From Caballeronia turbans (lineage in GTDB: Bacteria > Pseudomonadota > Gammaproteobacteria > Burkholderiales > Burkholderiaceae), in contig FCOD02000009.1 in NCBI GenBank assembly GCA_001544655.2, positions 150,554 to 214,553 of the forward strand: a DNA stretch of 64,000 nt, read 5' to 3'. The number at the start of each line of letters is the position of its first letter. The stretch's first letter is position 1. A program made the position numbers and the translations under genes. Positions 9,539 to 18,743 of this stretch are shown piece by piece. Below the pieces are notes generated by a model. The model was not told the DNA's origin, searched no databases, and saw only the letters and a list, made by a program, of their open reading frames with translations.

Positions 9539-12500
9539 ATGACCGACGATCTGGCGACATGGTTGACGCGGATTGGCCTCGGCGCTCACGCTGCGAAGTT
9601 CATTTCGCAAGGAATTGACTGGGATGTGCTTGGGGACCTTTCCGAGTGCGACCTGAAGGAGCTCGGCCTCGGGCTCGGTGACCGCAAGCGGTTTGCGATA
9701 GGGCTTGCGGGCCTGAGCGAAGCCCACGCGAATGCGCCGAAGCGGGCGAAGGAACGAGCGGACTCAGCTTCGCCGCGCACACGTGAGTCCACCGAGGCCG
9801 AGAGGCGGCAAGTCACGGTCATGTTCGTCGACCTCATCGACTCGACATCGCTGGGCGAGCGATTCGATCCAGAGGATATGCGGCGCCTCCTGGGCGTCTA
9901 TCACCAAGCCTGTGCACGCGCGATCGAAGCTCACGAAGGCCATATCGCGCTGTATATCGGCGATGGCCTGCTCGTCTATTTCGGCTATCCCCACGCGCAC
10001 GAAGACGACGCCACGCGCGCGGTACTCGCCGCGCTCGCCGCCGTAGCGGCGCTTCGCGAGGTGAACGATAACGTCGAGGCCGAGTACGGGCTGCGTCTGC
10101 GGGTGCGGATCGGAATCGAAACGGGACTTGTCGTCGCTGGCGCGATCGGCGCGGGATCTTCGCTGGATCACCAGGCGATCGTCGGCGAGGCGCCCAACAT
10201 CGCGGCACGGCTGCAGGCGCTCGCTCCGCCCGATGCAATCGTCGTGGGGCCGAGGGCACAACATCTGATCGAGGGATCGTTCAAGCTCGAAGACCTCGGT
10301 TACCGGGACTTGAAAGGGGTCACCGGTCCGGTCCGAGTCCAGCGCGTTCTGGCGCCGGCCGATGCGATCGACCGTTTTGAACTCAGGGCGGCCCGCGGCA
10401 TGACGCCGCTCATCGGCCGGGCCGCGGAACTGGAAGTGATCTTGCAGCGCTGGAAGCAGAGCGTCGAAGGCGAAATGCGCTGCGTGCTTTTGATCGGCGA
10501 GCCGGGAATCGGGAAATCCCGCGTGCTGCGCGCGGTCTGCGACAGCATCGGTGAAGAGTCGCACGCGACAGTCTCGCTTCACTGCTCTGCGTATGATCGC
10601 GATAGCCCTTTTTGGCCGGTCCTTCGCTGGCTACAGCGCACGTTTGGCGTCGGTCTGAGCGTGGCGGATGCGTCGGATCGTGAGCGGCTGAAGGCCGGAA
10701 TCCTGAAACTCGGAGCGGATGTCGACGAGACGCTTCTGGTTCTGGCGAGCCTGATCGGAATTCCGACGGACGCGTCGCATCCGCCAGTCGACACTTCTTC
10801 TCCGTCCTTCAAACGCCGGACGCTCGACGTTCTTGTGGGCATTCTCGAAACATCGACACGCGCGCAGCCAGTGCTCCTCGTTGTCGAGGACGCGCACTGG
10901 ATCGATCCATCGTCGCTTGAATTTATCCGGCTCGTGCTCGAACGGCTGATCTCCGCAAGGCTGCTCGTGCTGCTCACGGCGAGGCCCGAATTCGAGGCGG
11001 GATGGACTTTTCCGCATCTCGTGCAACTGAATCTCGACCGGCTGTCGCGCCGCGACTGCGCGGCGATGATCGAGCGGCTGACGGGCGGCAAGCGGCTTCC
11101 CGATCTCGTTCTCGATCAGATTGTCTCGAAGACGGACGGCGTGCCGCTCTTCGTGGAAGAACTGACCAAGGCCGTTCTCCAGGGCGACCTGTTGCGGGAT
11201 GCCGGCATCAGTTACGAGTTGAAGGGCACGCCGCAGACGATCGCGATTCCGGACACGCTGCAGGGCTCGCTGCTCTCGCGGCTTGACCGGCTGGAGGCGA
11301 GCGTCAAGGAGACCGCCCAGATTGCCGCCACGGTGGGACGGGAGTTCGGCAGGAAGCTGCTGGGTCTGATCGCGTCCAGGTCGGAGATTGAACTGCAGCG
11401 AACGCTCGATCGCCTGATTGCCGCCGAAATCATCGTTCCCGCTCCGGGCAAACCCGCTGACGGCGATGCCTACGTGTTCCGGCATGCGTTGATCCAGGAG
11501 ATTGCGTATCAATCGCTTCTGCTTGCGCGCCGGCGGCATTTCCACGCTCGAATTGCCGCCGCCCTGGAGGAACATTATCCGGACATCGTCGAGCGGCAAC
11601 CCGAATTGATTGCGCAGAACTTCGCTGCGGCCGACCTGCCGGAACGCGCGATCGGCTATTGGCAGCGTGCCGGCGAACACGCGCTCGCAGGCGCCGCCTA
11701 CGAGGAGGCCATCGCCCATGTGCGGCGCGGACTCGAACTGGTCGAGCGATGCCACTATAGTGAGCCCGAGCGGGCCGCGCGCCTGCTGCCCATGCTGCTG
11801 ACGAGAGGCAGGGCGGAACTGCGCCTGGCCCAACGCGAGGCGATCGCGACTTTCCGCGAGGCCGCGCGAATCGCCCGCGACCAGAAATCCACGTCGTATC
11901 TCGTGCAGGCAGCGCTGGAATTCGACACCGCGGAGACGTTCCTCGAAGGCTCCGGCGATGCTTCGCTTTCATTGCTCGAGGAGGCGCTCGCCCTCACCGG
12001 GACCGAGGAATCGGTCATGCGCTGCCGCCTGTTGAGCCGGCTCGTCCGCACTGTTCATATGACAGGCGCTCGGGAGCAGAGCAGCGAATTTTCCCGGAAG
12101 GCCGTTGCCCTCGCGCGACGCCTGAACGATCTGCCGAGTCTCTTCGACGCATTGGCCTGCGAGGTGATGCATGTCGGTGCTCTGCCGCTGTCGGCGGACA
12201 GGTTTGCGGAACGTGAAAGTGTGTTGCTGGAGTTGAGGCAGATCGCGGAAGAACTCGGCGATGCGCACACCATCGGTCACGCGTGCGCCCGATGTCTGGC
12301 TGGCTACCTGGAGATCGGCGACGCCGACCGATTCGAGAGCGCGCTGGAACGGTATCGGCAGATTGCCGCAAGCGGGCAGCATTTCGTCGACAAGTGGTGC
12401 GTGACGGGGGCACAGGCAATGCGGGCCATACTCGTTGGCGACTTTGCCGAGGCGGAGCACAAGACGCGCGACTCCCTGCGGATGGCGCAGAGCGCCGACG

Positions 12501-13162
12501 CGAATCTCGCAACGGGCGTCTATGGCATGCAGATGTTCTCGGTTCGCCGCGAGCAGGGCAGACTCGCCGAGGTGGCGCCGATCTTCAAGCGCTTTGTCGA
12601 CGCGCATTCCGAGGATGCAACATGGCGGCCGGGATTCATGTTGATCTGCAGCGATCTCGGGTTCGAAGCCCAGGCCCGCGACAATCTCGAGCGGCTTGCG
12701 GAATCGGAGCACAGCATTCCCGTGGACAGCAAGCGGCTAGTCACCCTGGCGTATCTGGCGGAGGTTGCCGCGCGCCTGCGGGACGTCAAGCATGCCGAAC
12801 AGATCTACTCCCTTCTTCTGCCATTTCGGGATCAGGCCGTCACGGTTCCTGTCTTTACCCTTTGCTGCGGATCGACGGCAAGGTTTCTCGGGATGCTCGC
12901 GCACGCGCTTGGCGACTGGGCAGCGGCCGAACAGCATTTCGAATACGCCCTTCACCTGGACGAACGCTTGCGTGCGTGGCCCTGGCTCGCGCATAGCCGG
13001 TACGAATACGCGCTCATGCTGGTGGCGCGCAATCGCATCGAAGACAGAGCACGAGCGCAAGATCTGCTTTCGATGGCGGCGGCCGAAGCGAGGAGACTCA
13101 AGATGTTCGCGCTCATCGAGCGCATCGGAGGAGGGCAGATTTGCGCAAGGACCAGGAACTAG
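9539..13162 (+). CDS. SAM domain - class III adenylate/guanylate cyclase - AAA ATPase - helical repeat protein
   Basis: A 1207-residue multidomain signalling protein without membrane segments. Residues 1-60 form a SAM domain (LATWLTRIGLGAHAAKF...). Residues 88-275 are a class III nucleotide cyclase domain with both metal aspartates (Asp98 in FVDLIDS and Asp142 in GDGLL) and the transition-state pair Asn220/Arg224 in NIAAR, so it looks catalytically competent. An AfsR/MalT-like ATPase follows, with Walker A GEPGIGKS at 320-327 and Walker B VLLVVED at 445-451. The C-terminal 550 residues or so are helical TPR-like repeats. The order matches the large cyclase/ATPase proteins common in Burkholderiales and rhizobia. 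It is a single gene upstream of a small DUF4242 gene; ligand and output are unknown. Confidence 0.88.
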   Translation: MTDDLATWLTRIGLGAHAAKFISQGIDWDVLGDLSECDLKELGLGLGDRKRFAIGLAGLSEAHANAPKRAKERADSASPRTRESTEAERRQVTVMFVDLIDSTSLGERFDPEDMRRLLGVYHQACARAIEAHEGHIALYIGDGLLVYFGYPHAHEDDATRAVLAALAAVAALREVNDNVEAEYGLRLRVRIGIETGLVVAGAIGAGSSLDHQAIVGEAPNIAARLQALAPPDAIVVGPRAQHLIEGSFKLEDLGYRDLKGVTGPVRVQRVLAPADAIDRFELRAARGMTPLIGRAAELEVILQRWKQSVEGEMRCVLLIGEPGIGKSRVLRAVCDSIGEESHATVSLHCSAYDRDSPFWPVLRWLQRTFGVGLSVADASDRERLKAGILKLGADVDETLLVLASLIGIPTDASHPPVDTSSPSFKRRTLDVLVGILETSTRAQPVLLVVEDAHWIDPSSLEFIRLVLERLISARLLVLLTARPEFEAGWTFPHLVQLNLDRLSRRDCAAMIERLTGGKRLPDLVLDQIVSKTDGVPLFVEELTKAVLQGDLLRDAGISYELKGTPQTIAIPDTLQGSLLSRLDRLEASVKETAQIAATVGREFGRKLLGLIASRSEIELQRTLDRLIAAEIIVPAPGKPADGDAYVFRHALIQEIAYQSLLLARRRHFHARIAAALEEHYPDIVERQPELIAQNFAAADLPERAIGYWQRAGEHALAGAAYEEAIAHVRRGLELVERCHYSEPERAARLLPMLLTRGRAELRLAQREAIATFREAARIARDQKSTSYLVQAALEFDTAETFLEGSGDASLSLLEEALALTGTEESVMRCRLLSRLVRTVHMTGAREQSSEFSRKAVALARRLNDLPSLFDALACEVMHVGALPLSADRFAERESVLLELRQIAEELGDAHTIGHACARCLAGYLEIGDADRFESALERYRQIAASGQHFVDKWCVTGAQAMRAILVGDFAEAEHKTRDSLRMAQSADANLATGVYGMQMFSVRREQGRLAEVAPIFKRFVDAHSEDATWRPGFMLICSDLGFEAQARDNLERLAESEHSIPVDSKRLVTLAYLAEVAARLRDVKHAEQIYSLLLPFRDQAVTVPVFTLCCGSTARFLGMLAHALGDWAAAEQHFEYALHLDERLRAWPWLAHSRYEYALMLVARNRIEDRARAQDLLSMAAAEARRLKMFALIERIGGGQICARTRN

Positions 13163-13219
13163 CACAGGCTCACGCGCAAGATGATGTGCGATGTGCTGTC
13201 GATACCCGAGGAGGATGTC

Positions 13220-13477
13220 ATGCCACGTTTCATGATCGAACGTAATTTTGCGGAGCAACTCGACGTCACGAACGACAGCGCGGCGACCGTAAAGCGAATC
13301 AACGACGAGGAAGGTGTCGAGTGGCTTTTTTCGTTTCTGAGCGCGGACAAGAAAAAGACCTATTGCTTATATGAAGCACCCAGTGTCGATGCCATCCGCG
13401 CCGCGGCACGCCGAGCGAATCTTCCAGCCGACGTGATCGTCGAGGTAAGCGATTTGCGACCGGAAATGTTCAGTTGA
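13220..13477 (+). CDS. DUF4242 (nickel-binding protein-like) small protein
   Basis: An 85-residue protein starting MPRFMIERNF with the VEWLFSFLSADKKKTYCLYEA block and a C-terminal PADVIVEVSDLRPEMFS segment, typical of the DUF4242 ferredoxin-like fold. One member of that family was described as nickel-binding. The ATG at 13220 has an excellent GAGGAGG ribosome site. It starts 57 bases after the cyclase gene and could be co-transcribed. Function in this organism is unknown. Confidence 0.75.
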   Translation: MPRFMIERNFAEQLDVTNDSAATVKRINDEEGVEWLFSFLSADKKKTYCLYEAPSVDAIRAAARRANLPADVIVEVSDLRPEMFS

Positions 13478-13661
13478 TTCCTCGGCAAGAGTTTTGTCGG
13501 GCGCGGCGCTGACCAGCATTACCGTGGCAGCTTGAAGGTCCGGGTGAAGAGAACTCGCTTTCGCCTTGCGAAACTCCCATCGCCCTATGCTGTGCTATAA
13601 CTCAACGTGCCTCTCGCTCCAGATCTATGCGGTTTCCCGAATTCCACGACGGAGAACAACC

Positions 13662-14252
13662 ATGCAAAGACGGAACTTCGTGCTCAAGTCGACCGCCGTC
13701 CTGGCGCTGGGCGGCCTCGCGCTCGCCGGCTGCACGACGAACAGAAACACAGGAGCCGAACAGGCTGCGGGCGCCGCTGATCTGCGCCGCTCCATCGATG
13801 CCGACGTCGATGGCACCTTGCAGCGTCTCTATTCCACGGTAGGTGGCTCGCGTGAACTGGTCGCTAAAGCGAGCGGCGTACTCGTATTCCCGTCCGTGCT
13901 CCAGGCCGGCTTCGTCGTCGGCGCGCAGTATGGCAAAGGCTCACTGCGCGTGGGCGGTCGTACCGTAGGCTATTACAGCACCACTTCGGGCTCGCTCGGC
14001 CTGCAGGCGGGCGCGCAATCGAAGGCGCTCATCTTTTTGTTCATGACGCAGGACGCGCTCAGCAAATTCCGCAACTCCGACGGCTGGTCGGCCGGTGCGG
14101 ACGCGTCCGTGGCACTCGTCAGAATGGGCGCGAACGGCATGGTCGACACGACCACCGCAAGCAAGCCGGTCCAGGTCTTCGTGCTGACCAACGCCGGCCT
14201 GATGGCCGACGCCTCCCTTCAGGGCACGAAGATATCGCGGCTGACCGAGTGA
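13662..14252 (+). CDS. SYLF-domain (YSC84-like) lipoprotein
   Basis: A 196-residue exported lipoprotein. The signal peptide ends in the lipobox LALAGC (Cys at about residue 25). The SYLF lipid-binding domain follows: ATGs further upstream are rejected because the ATG at 13662 gives a clean signal and an ACGGAG site. Motifs include AKASGVLVFPSVLQAGFVVGA (near residues 68-88), the repeated glycine-rich sheet and the QAGAQSKALIFLFMT stretch. The family is common in Burkholderia and is thought to bind lipids at the envelope. No operon partner is evident. Confidence 0.85.
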   Translation: MQRRNFVLKSTAVLALGGLALAGCTTNRNTGAEQAAGAADLRRSIDADVDGTLQRLYSTVGGSRELVAKASGVLVFPSVLQAGFVVGAQYGKGSLRVGGRTVGYYSTTSGSLGLQAGAQSKALIFLFMTQDALSKFRNSDGWSAGADASVALVRMGANGMVDTTTASKPVQVFVLTNAGLMADASLQGTKISRLTE

Positions 14253-14479
14253 GCGCATTGCGCAGGCTGCGGCGGCATGTGGCGTAACCTGTGGTTGCGC
14301 CGCATCCGTTGCGCGAAACTCTTCACCGGTTTCGATTTGCCTCGTGAACGGAGCGCTTGCGCTCATCGGTCGTCGACAAAAAAGATAGCAGCGGACATCG
14401 CCGCGATGACCCCCGCTGCGGTGAAGGTGTCTGTGGTGAAGAGAACGCTAACGCCTTCTGGAGAAAGGCGTCCAAATCT

Positions 14480-14851
14480 TCATCGGGCCAGATAGAAATC
14501 CAAGGGGATAAGCTCCACAGCCCATCCGCCTTCTTCGCCCAGTGTGGCAGCCGGGTGCATGGACGCGATGCGCAACGCCTCGTCAGGGCTATCCGCCTCG
14601 ATGATGAACAGGCCTCCGACGACTTCCTTCGACTCGGTGTAGGGCCCATCGGTGACGCGCGTCTGTCCAGCGCGCGGGCGAAGCGTTCTCCACTTGTCCA
14701 GATCGCCAAGCGAGGCGGAAATCAGAACCTTGCCGGTAGCGCGCATCTTCTCGTCCAATGCCGGGCATTGGCTCACCAATTCCTTGATGTCGTCTGGAGC
14801 CATCGCGGCGAATTTTTCAGGGGCGAAGTAGGCCAAGCCGAGGTATTTCAT
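14480..14851 (-). CDS. YCII-related (YciI-like) protein
   Basis: A 123-residue protein of the YCII/DGPF family: it starts MKYLGLAYFAPEKF and carries VTDGPYTESKEVVGGLFIIE, the DGPF-type core with the conserved Asp and Gly, then SPDEALRIASMHPAA. The ATG at 14851 has an AAAGGA site 7 bases upstream. Such genes often travel with ECF sigma factors, which are not present here. The biochemical role is not established for the family. Confidence 0.82.
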   Translation of the reverse strand: MKYLGLAYFAPEKFAAMAPDDIKELVSQCPALDEKMRATGKVLISASLGDLDKWRTLRPRAGQTRVTDGPYTESKEVVGGLFIIEADSPDEALRIASMHPAATLGEEGGWAVELIPLDFYLAR

Positions 14852-15036
14852 CGGAGATCCTTTGGATGGAGTTCAGTGACGACGAATGTGATGATCGGAA
14901 ATCGACAATGCTCCAGCTAGTTTTTAGCCCGTCTCGCCAGCCTGTCCGCTTTTGGTCCGAAATACGACACCGCACGGAGCACGTGGCGATCATGTACGCG
15001 ACATCATGGCCACCATTCCCCGCGTGGACTCATTCC

Positions 15037-15471
15037 TCAATCATGACGATGACGTTTGTGATGCTTGCCGCGATGACCACGGCTGTAGTCGTCCCCATAC
15101 GAATTCGATCGAGAAACATTGCCGCCCAGCGCGGCACCAGCGCCGCCGCCCAGCGCAGCGCCGATCAGGCCGCCGCCGGGACCGCCCATGGCATTGCCTG
15201 CGGCCGTGCCCGCACCGCCGCCCAGCGCGCCGCCGACGATAGCGCCCGTGCGTTCACGACGATTCGACGTGACCGCACCGCCCGCTCCACCACCCACTGC
15301 GCCGCCGAGCACCGCGCCCGTGCTGCCTCCTACGGCGCCGCCCAGCGCGGCCCCGGCTACTCCGCCGAGCGCACCGCCTAGCGCGTTATTCATGTCGCCA
15401 GCGACGGCTGGGATCGACGTCGCGGCCGTGACCGCTGCAATAGCAATAAGCTGAATGATTCGCTTCGACAT
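15037..15471 (-). CDS. glycine-zipper, exported low-complexity protein
   Basis: A 144-residue protein with a signal peptide (MSKRIIQLIAIAAVTAATSI, cut near AVAG) and then a long run of GGALGG/GGAVGG repeats (about residues 28-115) forming a glycine-zipper region. It ends in a His/Lys-rich tail (HRGKHHKRHRHD). Glycine zippers insert into or span membranes, and the tail may bind metal or nucleic acid; both are inferences. The highly repetitive DNA produces long open frames on the opposite strand, which are not genes. Confidence 0.75.
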   Translation of the reverse strand: MSKRIIQLIAIAAVTAATSIPAVAGDMNNALGGALGGVAGAALGGAVGGSTGAVLGGAVGGGAGGAVTSNRRERTGAIVGGALGGGAGTAAGNAMGGPGGGLIGAALGGGAGAALGGNVSRSNSYGDDYSRGHRGKHHKRHRHD

Positions 15472-16028
15472 TGTTCGGACGTTTTGTTTTAGACGGCGCC
15501 GAGTATAACCGCAGGTCAGAAAGGTTTTCGTAACATCATTAATAAACCTCGGTAAGAGCTGTAACAAAAGTGATTCATGAGGTTCCTATCAACGCGTGGT
15601 TCAAGCGCAGCGGACCATGCAGCATCGCGCGCTAAACGTATTCTTCATAACATTCACTTAAGGCGTGCGGCGTTACGATCAGAGCCGGACAATGCGAGTG
15701 TGCCGAATGAATCGATACTTCACCGACAAGCAAGGAGCCATCCGGCGCGTCATGGCCATCAAGCGCGATGTGATGGAAGCATGCCGCGCGACGGTCGTCG
15801 GCATGCGGAAAGATGGCGGGGAGGTCCACGGGCTCGAGCAGTTTTGCTGCAGTTGCGGATCGGGCGGATCGCGTATTTCACTTGCACCAGTTCGATCACT
15901 TACGACGTCGTCTTCGTCAGCTAGGCGAGGGCGCGCCCGATCTCCGCAACGTTAAAGCGGTATCGCGATGTTTTCCGTTCCCGTCTTGCCTGCAATCCGC
16001 GTTAAGTTAATTACGCGATAAATGCGTA
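15472..16028. other. intergenic stretch of about 550 bases with one doubtful small reading frame
   Basis: This stretch lies between the divergent start of the glycine-zipper gene and the end of the DUF883 gene. It is more AT-rich near 15480-15560 (probable promoter of the glycine-zipper gene). A doubtful frame at 15707-15955 is listed separately. I see no RNA gene, repeat or terminator I can support. Confidence 0.4.
15707..15955 (+). CDS. doubtful small hypothetical protein
   Basis: An 82-codon frame starting MNRYFTDKQGAIRRVMAIKR with helical, charged composition for 45 residues and then a Cys/Gly/Ser-rich stretch. A possible ribosome site is absent. The last third reads like non-coding DNA, and in the +1 frame a more protein-like HQFDHLRRRLRQLGEG appears, so a frameshifted small gene is possible. 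Not recognised. Confidence 0.25.
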   Translation: MNRYFTDKQGAIRRVMAIKRDVMEACRATVVGMRKDGGEVHGLEQFCCSCGSGGSRISLAPVRSLTTSSSSARRGRARSPQR

Positions 16029-16397
16029 CTAACGCGAGGCAAGCATCCCGATCACCAACCCGGCCAACGCCGCCATAGTGATGGCCTTCCACGGATTGTC
16101 GTGCACGAAATCGTCGGTCGTGTCCGCGGCGACTCTGTACTTCCTGGTCATGGCGTCCTGCACGTCGGAAAACTTGTTCTTCGCCACTGAACGCAGATCC
16201 GCGGACGACGAGGAATTGCTGCTTGCGTCCCATGAGCGCGACGATTCGCGGAACGTGTGAGTTCCGCCGTTTGCGGATGATTCGTTATCGCCGTTCGATG
16301 CAGCGACGCTTTCGCTCGTCGGAAACTCGTAGGCATTGCCGGCTTTTTCGGTCTTGAGCGCGTCGACGGGTTGCAGAGAGCTATCGTTGTCAGCCAT
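16029..16397 (-). CDS. DUF883 (ElaB/YqjD-like) membrane-anchored protein
   Basis: A 122-residue protein starting MADNDSSLQPVDALKTEKAG, with a Ser/Asn-rich middle and the family C-terminus RKYRVAADTTDDFVHDNPWK followed by a single membrane helix (AITMAALAGLVIGMLASR). ElaB/YqjD proteins tether stationary-phase ribosomes or act in stress at the inner membrane. The ATG at 16397 has a perfect AAGGAGG site. This copy keeps the C-terminal anchor and the short coiled part but its N-terminal region is unusually low in complexity. Confidence 0.82.
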   Translation of the reverse strand: MADNDSSLQPVDALKTEKAGNAYEFPTSESVAASNGDNESSANGGTHTFRESSRSWDASSNSSSSADLRSVAKNKFSDVQDAMTRKYRVAADTTDDFVHDNPWKAITMAALAGLVIGMLASR

Positions 16398-16492
16398 GTT
16401 TGCCTCCTTGGGCATTGTGAAGTTCGGTATTCTGCGGGTCGCTTGAAGAGAGACATGTTCAGCAACGCAATCGCCGTGCCGCTGACGTTCTG

Positions 16493-17620
16493 CTAACGCC
16501 CCCTGATCGCATAGAGTCGAGTCGGCAGCGCAATCGGGCTTTGCGGATCGAACCAGTTCATGTCCGGGATCCGCGAATCGGTGACGTACAGCGTGCCGTC
16601 CGCGCCTTGCGAGAACGTGTCGGGCCATACAAGTTGCTTATCGCGCAATAGGGTGTAAAAGCGCTCGCCATCGCGCACGCGAATGGCGTGATGTTCCACC
16701 GACGACACGTAAAGCCGGCCGCGTTCGTCGAACCAGAGGCCGTCTGCGGGGCCATCGATACCGACCGCTTCCACGCGCGCCGAAACCTGCTGCGCGCTCA
16801 ATTGCGTGTTCTGAAGCGCATCGGTCGCGATGCGATAGAGCGTCTTGCCCTTTACCGCCTGCCAGTACAGATAACGCCCATCGGGTGTCAGCGCGATGCC
16901 GTCCGCCGAGAAGCTCACGCGCCGCCCGTCGGTCTGCTGCAGCGGCTTGCCGTCGACCTTGACGGTCACGCTCTTGTCGGCCTGCGTGCTCGGATCGCCG
17001 TCGAGCACGCGCCGCGCCGCGCCGGACGTCGTATCGACCACGACAATCGCGCCGCGCACACCGGAGTCGGTTATGTAGACGAACCGGCCGTCTGGGCTCA
17101 TGCGGACATCGTTGAGATAGCTGCCTTGCGGCGCGATCGTTTCATCGAATGAATAGACATGTGCGACGCGGTTCGACGCCAGATCGACCTGCACGAGCTT
17201 CGGCGCGCCCGGGACGATGAGCGATTGAGCCGGCGCACCCGGGTCGATTACCCAGAGATTGCCGCGCTTGTCCGCGACGACCGACTGCACACAGACCCAA
17301 TGATCCTGCGGCGTGACTTGATCGCGGCGGGCATTGCGCCAGCTATTCCATTCGACATCGGGATAAGGCCGCAGATCGCCCGCGCTGCCGAGTTCGGCAA
17401 CCGATATGGGCGCATCTTCCGTCCAGCGCGGAAAGTTCACGAACGTGCGGCCGTCCGGGGTCACGGTGACGCCGGTGACTTGATGCTCGAACGTCGCGAT
17501 GAGCTGGAGCTTTGTGCCATCGCCGTGCCTCTCGGACCGGCTGGCGGTTTCCTGTGCGATGCCCGCGTGCGCAAAAGCGGCGAGGCTCACGGCGAGGATG
17601 GTGCAAACGAGCGGTCTCAT
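16493..17620 (-). CDS. secreted MRJP/yellow-type beta-propeller protein
   Basis: A 375-residue exported protein: a signal peptide (MRPLVCTILAVSLAAFAHAG) then a six-bladed propeller of the major royal jelly/yellow family, with VTPDGRTFVNFPRW, ADKRGNLWVIDPG, SPDGRFVYITDSG, DGIALTPDGRYLYWQ and ADGTLYVTDSR as successive blade motifs. Bacterial members are predicted lactonase-like or sugar-binding, with unknown substrates. The ATG at 17620 gives the clean signal. It is not in an obvious operon. Confidence 0.85.
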   Translation of the reverse strand: MRPLVCTILAVSLAAFAHAGIAQETASRSERHGDGTKLQLIATFEHQVTGVTVTPDGRTFVNFPRWTEDAPISVAELGSAGDLRPYPDVEWNSWRNARRDQVTPQDHWVCVQSVVADKRGNLWVIDPGAPAQSLIVPGAPKLVQVDLASNRVAHVYSFDETIAPQGSYLNDVRMSPDGRFVYITDSGVRGAIVVVDTTSGAARRVLDGDPSTQADKSVTVKVDGKPLQQTDGRRVSFSADGIALTPDGRYLYWQAVKGKTLYRIATDALQNTQLSAQQVSARVEAVGIDGPADGLWFDERGRLYVSSVEHHAIRVRDGERFYTLLRDKQLVWPDTFSQGADGTLYVTDSRIPDMNWFDPQSPIALPTRLYAIRGR

Positions 17621-17834
17621 GATGGGCTCCGAAGCGGCGATGCAGGGTCGCAGCAATCGCGATGCCGTATGCGTCGAAACCCGACACCATTGCTCGCCCC
17701 GAAGCGTAATAGCGTTCTTTCAGCTCGTTGCCCACGCCATGACTGCGTTTTGATTTACACCAGGCGAACGGTCTGCGCGCTGCCTATATTAAGCAGGTGG
17801 CAGTCGCCGAGTCAGTTCGGTCAGGAAGCGCATC

Positions 17835-18095
17835 ATGGAATGGCCTGAAATGCGATACAAGGAACTGGTGCTTGTGCCCGGCCTCGCGGAAGACGACGGC
17901 ATGTATGCCGTCAAGCTCGTCATTCGCTCGCCCGATCGCATACAGCATACGACCGGCGTCCTTGGCGATTTTCCCTGTCCAATCGAAGCGCTGCGCTTCG
18001 CCTTTCAGTACGGTATGGCACGAATCGATCACCGGCCACTTCCCTCGCCGGAGTGGACAGTGCAGGAGTGGCACGATCGGCAGCTTGCCGCGTGA
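17835..18095 (+). CDS. small hypothetical protein
   Basis: An 86-residue protein (MEWPEMRYKELVLVPGLAED...) with beta-rich N-terminal half and the ending SPEWTVQEWHDRQLAA. AGGAAG lies 10 bases before the ATG. It resembles the many short orphan proteins of Burkholderia genomes that look like single small alpha/beta domains. No function recognised. Confidence 0.55.
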   Translation: MEWPEMRYKELVLVPGLAEDDGMYAVKLVIRSPDRIQHTTGVLGDFPCPIEALRFAFQYGMARIDHRPLPSPEWTVQEWHDRQLAA

Positions 18096-18191
18096 ACGCA
18101 TCGAAGAAGCGTGTCAGCGTACCAGCTTGGTTTATTCGATCGCCGAATGAGTTCGAATGATTTCGCGAATTTACGGTGCCATCTGGATAAC

Positions 18192-18743
18192 TCAATATCG
18201 GATAGTGAGCGGTTCCGGATAGAACTGCGTGATGGGATAACTGCTCTCGGGCGTGAACGCCGAAGGTATCGTCCCGGAGTAGGACGTGCACTCGCTCAAA
18301 TTCGGGTTTTGCCGAACTGAAGCGGCTACCGCCGGGGTGGAATAGGCATCGGCGGCGACGTACACGATAACATCGGTCCCCTGTCTGACGGCCATCGACG
18401 GGCGCGGTCCATCATAATAAACAATGATAGGGGAACCGCTGCAATTCGCACCGGTGTAGGGGACGAATCCCGTATCCGACCATTGGAATTGCGAGGCGGA
18501 GTACTGCTGATAATCAGCGGTGTGCTGGCGGCGTACGGGTACGAAAGTCAAGGCGCCGTTAATCGAGAGATACACTCCCGGTTCACTTCGGAACGACTCG
18601 ATCGGCCCCACGACTTTGCCCTGTGCGTCGAATAATTTGGGGACGCGTCGATCGTCGGGCCGATGCCCGCTGCGCGCCGCATCGTCGCCAAACGACAGGG
18701 TCGAACAGAAGAAAAGCAAGGCTACGAACGATCTCGAGTTCAT
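18192..18743 (-). CDS. secreted hypothetical protein
   Basis: A 183-residue protein with a signal peptide (MNSRSFVALLFFCSTLSFGD) and an AAGGAGG ribosome site at ideal distance. The mature part has KLFDAQGKVVGPIESFRSEPGVYLSING near its start and two Cys (in ANCSGSP and SECTSYS) that could form a disulphide. The early block is like the phage-tail/collar-type short repeats seen in other exported proteins, but no family is recognised. Confidence 0.6.
   Translation of the reverse strand: MNSRSFVALLFFCSTLSFGDDAARSGHRPDDRRVPKLFDAQGKVVGPIESFRSEPGVYLSINGALTFVPVRRQHTADYQQYSASQFQWSDTGFVPYTGANCSGSPIIVYYDGPRPSMAVRQGTDVIVYVAADAYSTPAVAASVRQNPNLSECTSYSGTIPSAFTPESSYPITQFYPEPLTIRY

Noticed and set aside
14323-14479. 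Hydrophobic 38-codon stretch after the YCII gene on the minus strand
   Set aside because: Reads like a membrane tail (FTAAGVIAAMSAAIFFVDDR) but has a stop just before it and no start; too short to support.
15119-15454. Proline-rich plus-strand frame
   Set aside because: It is the complement of the glycine-zipper repeats.
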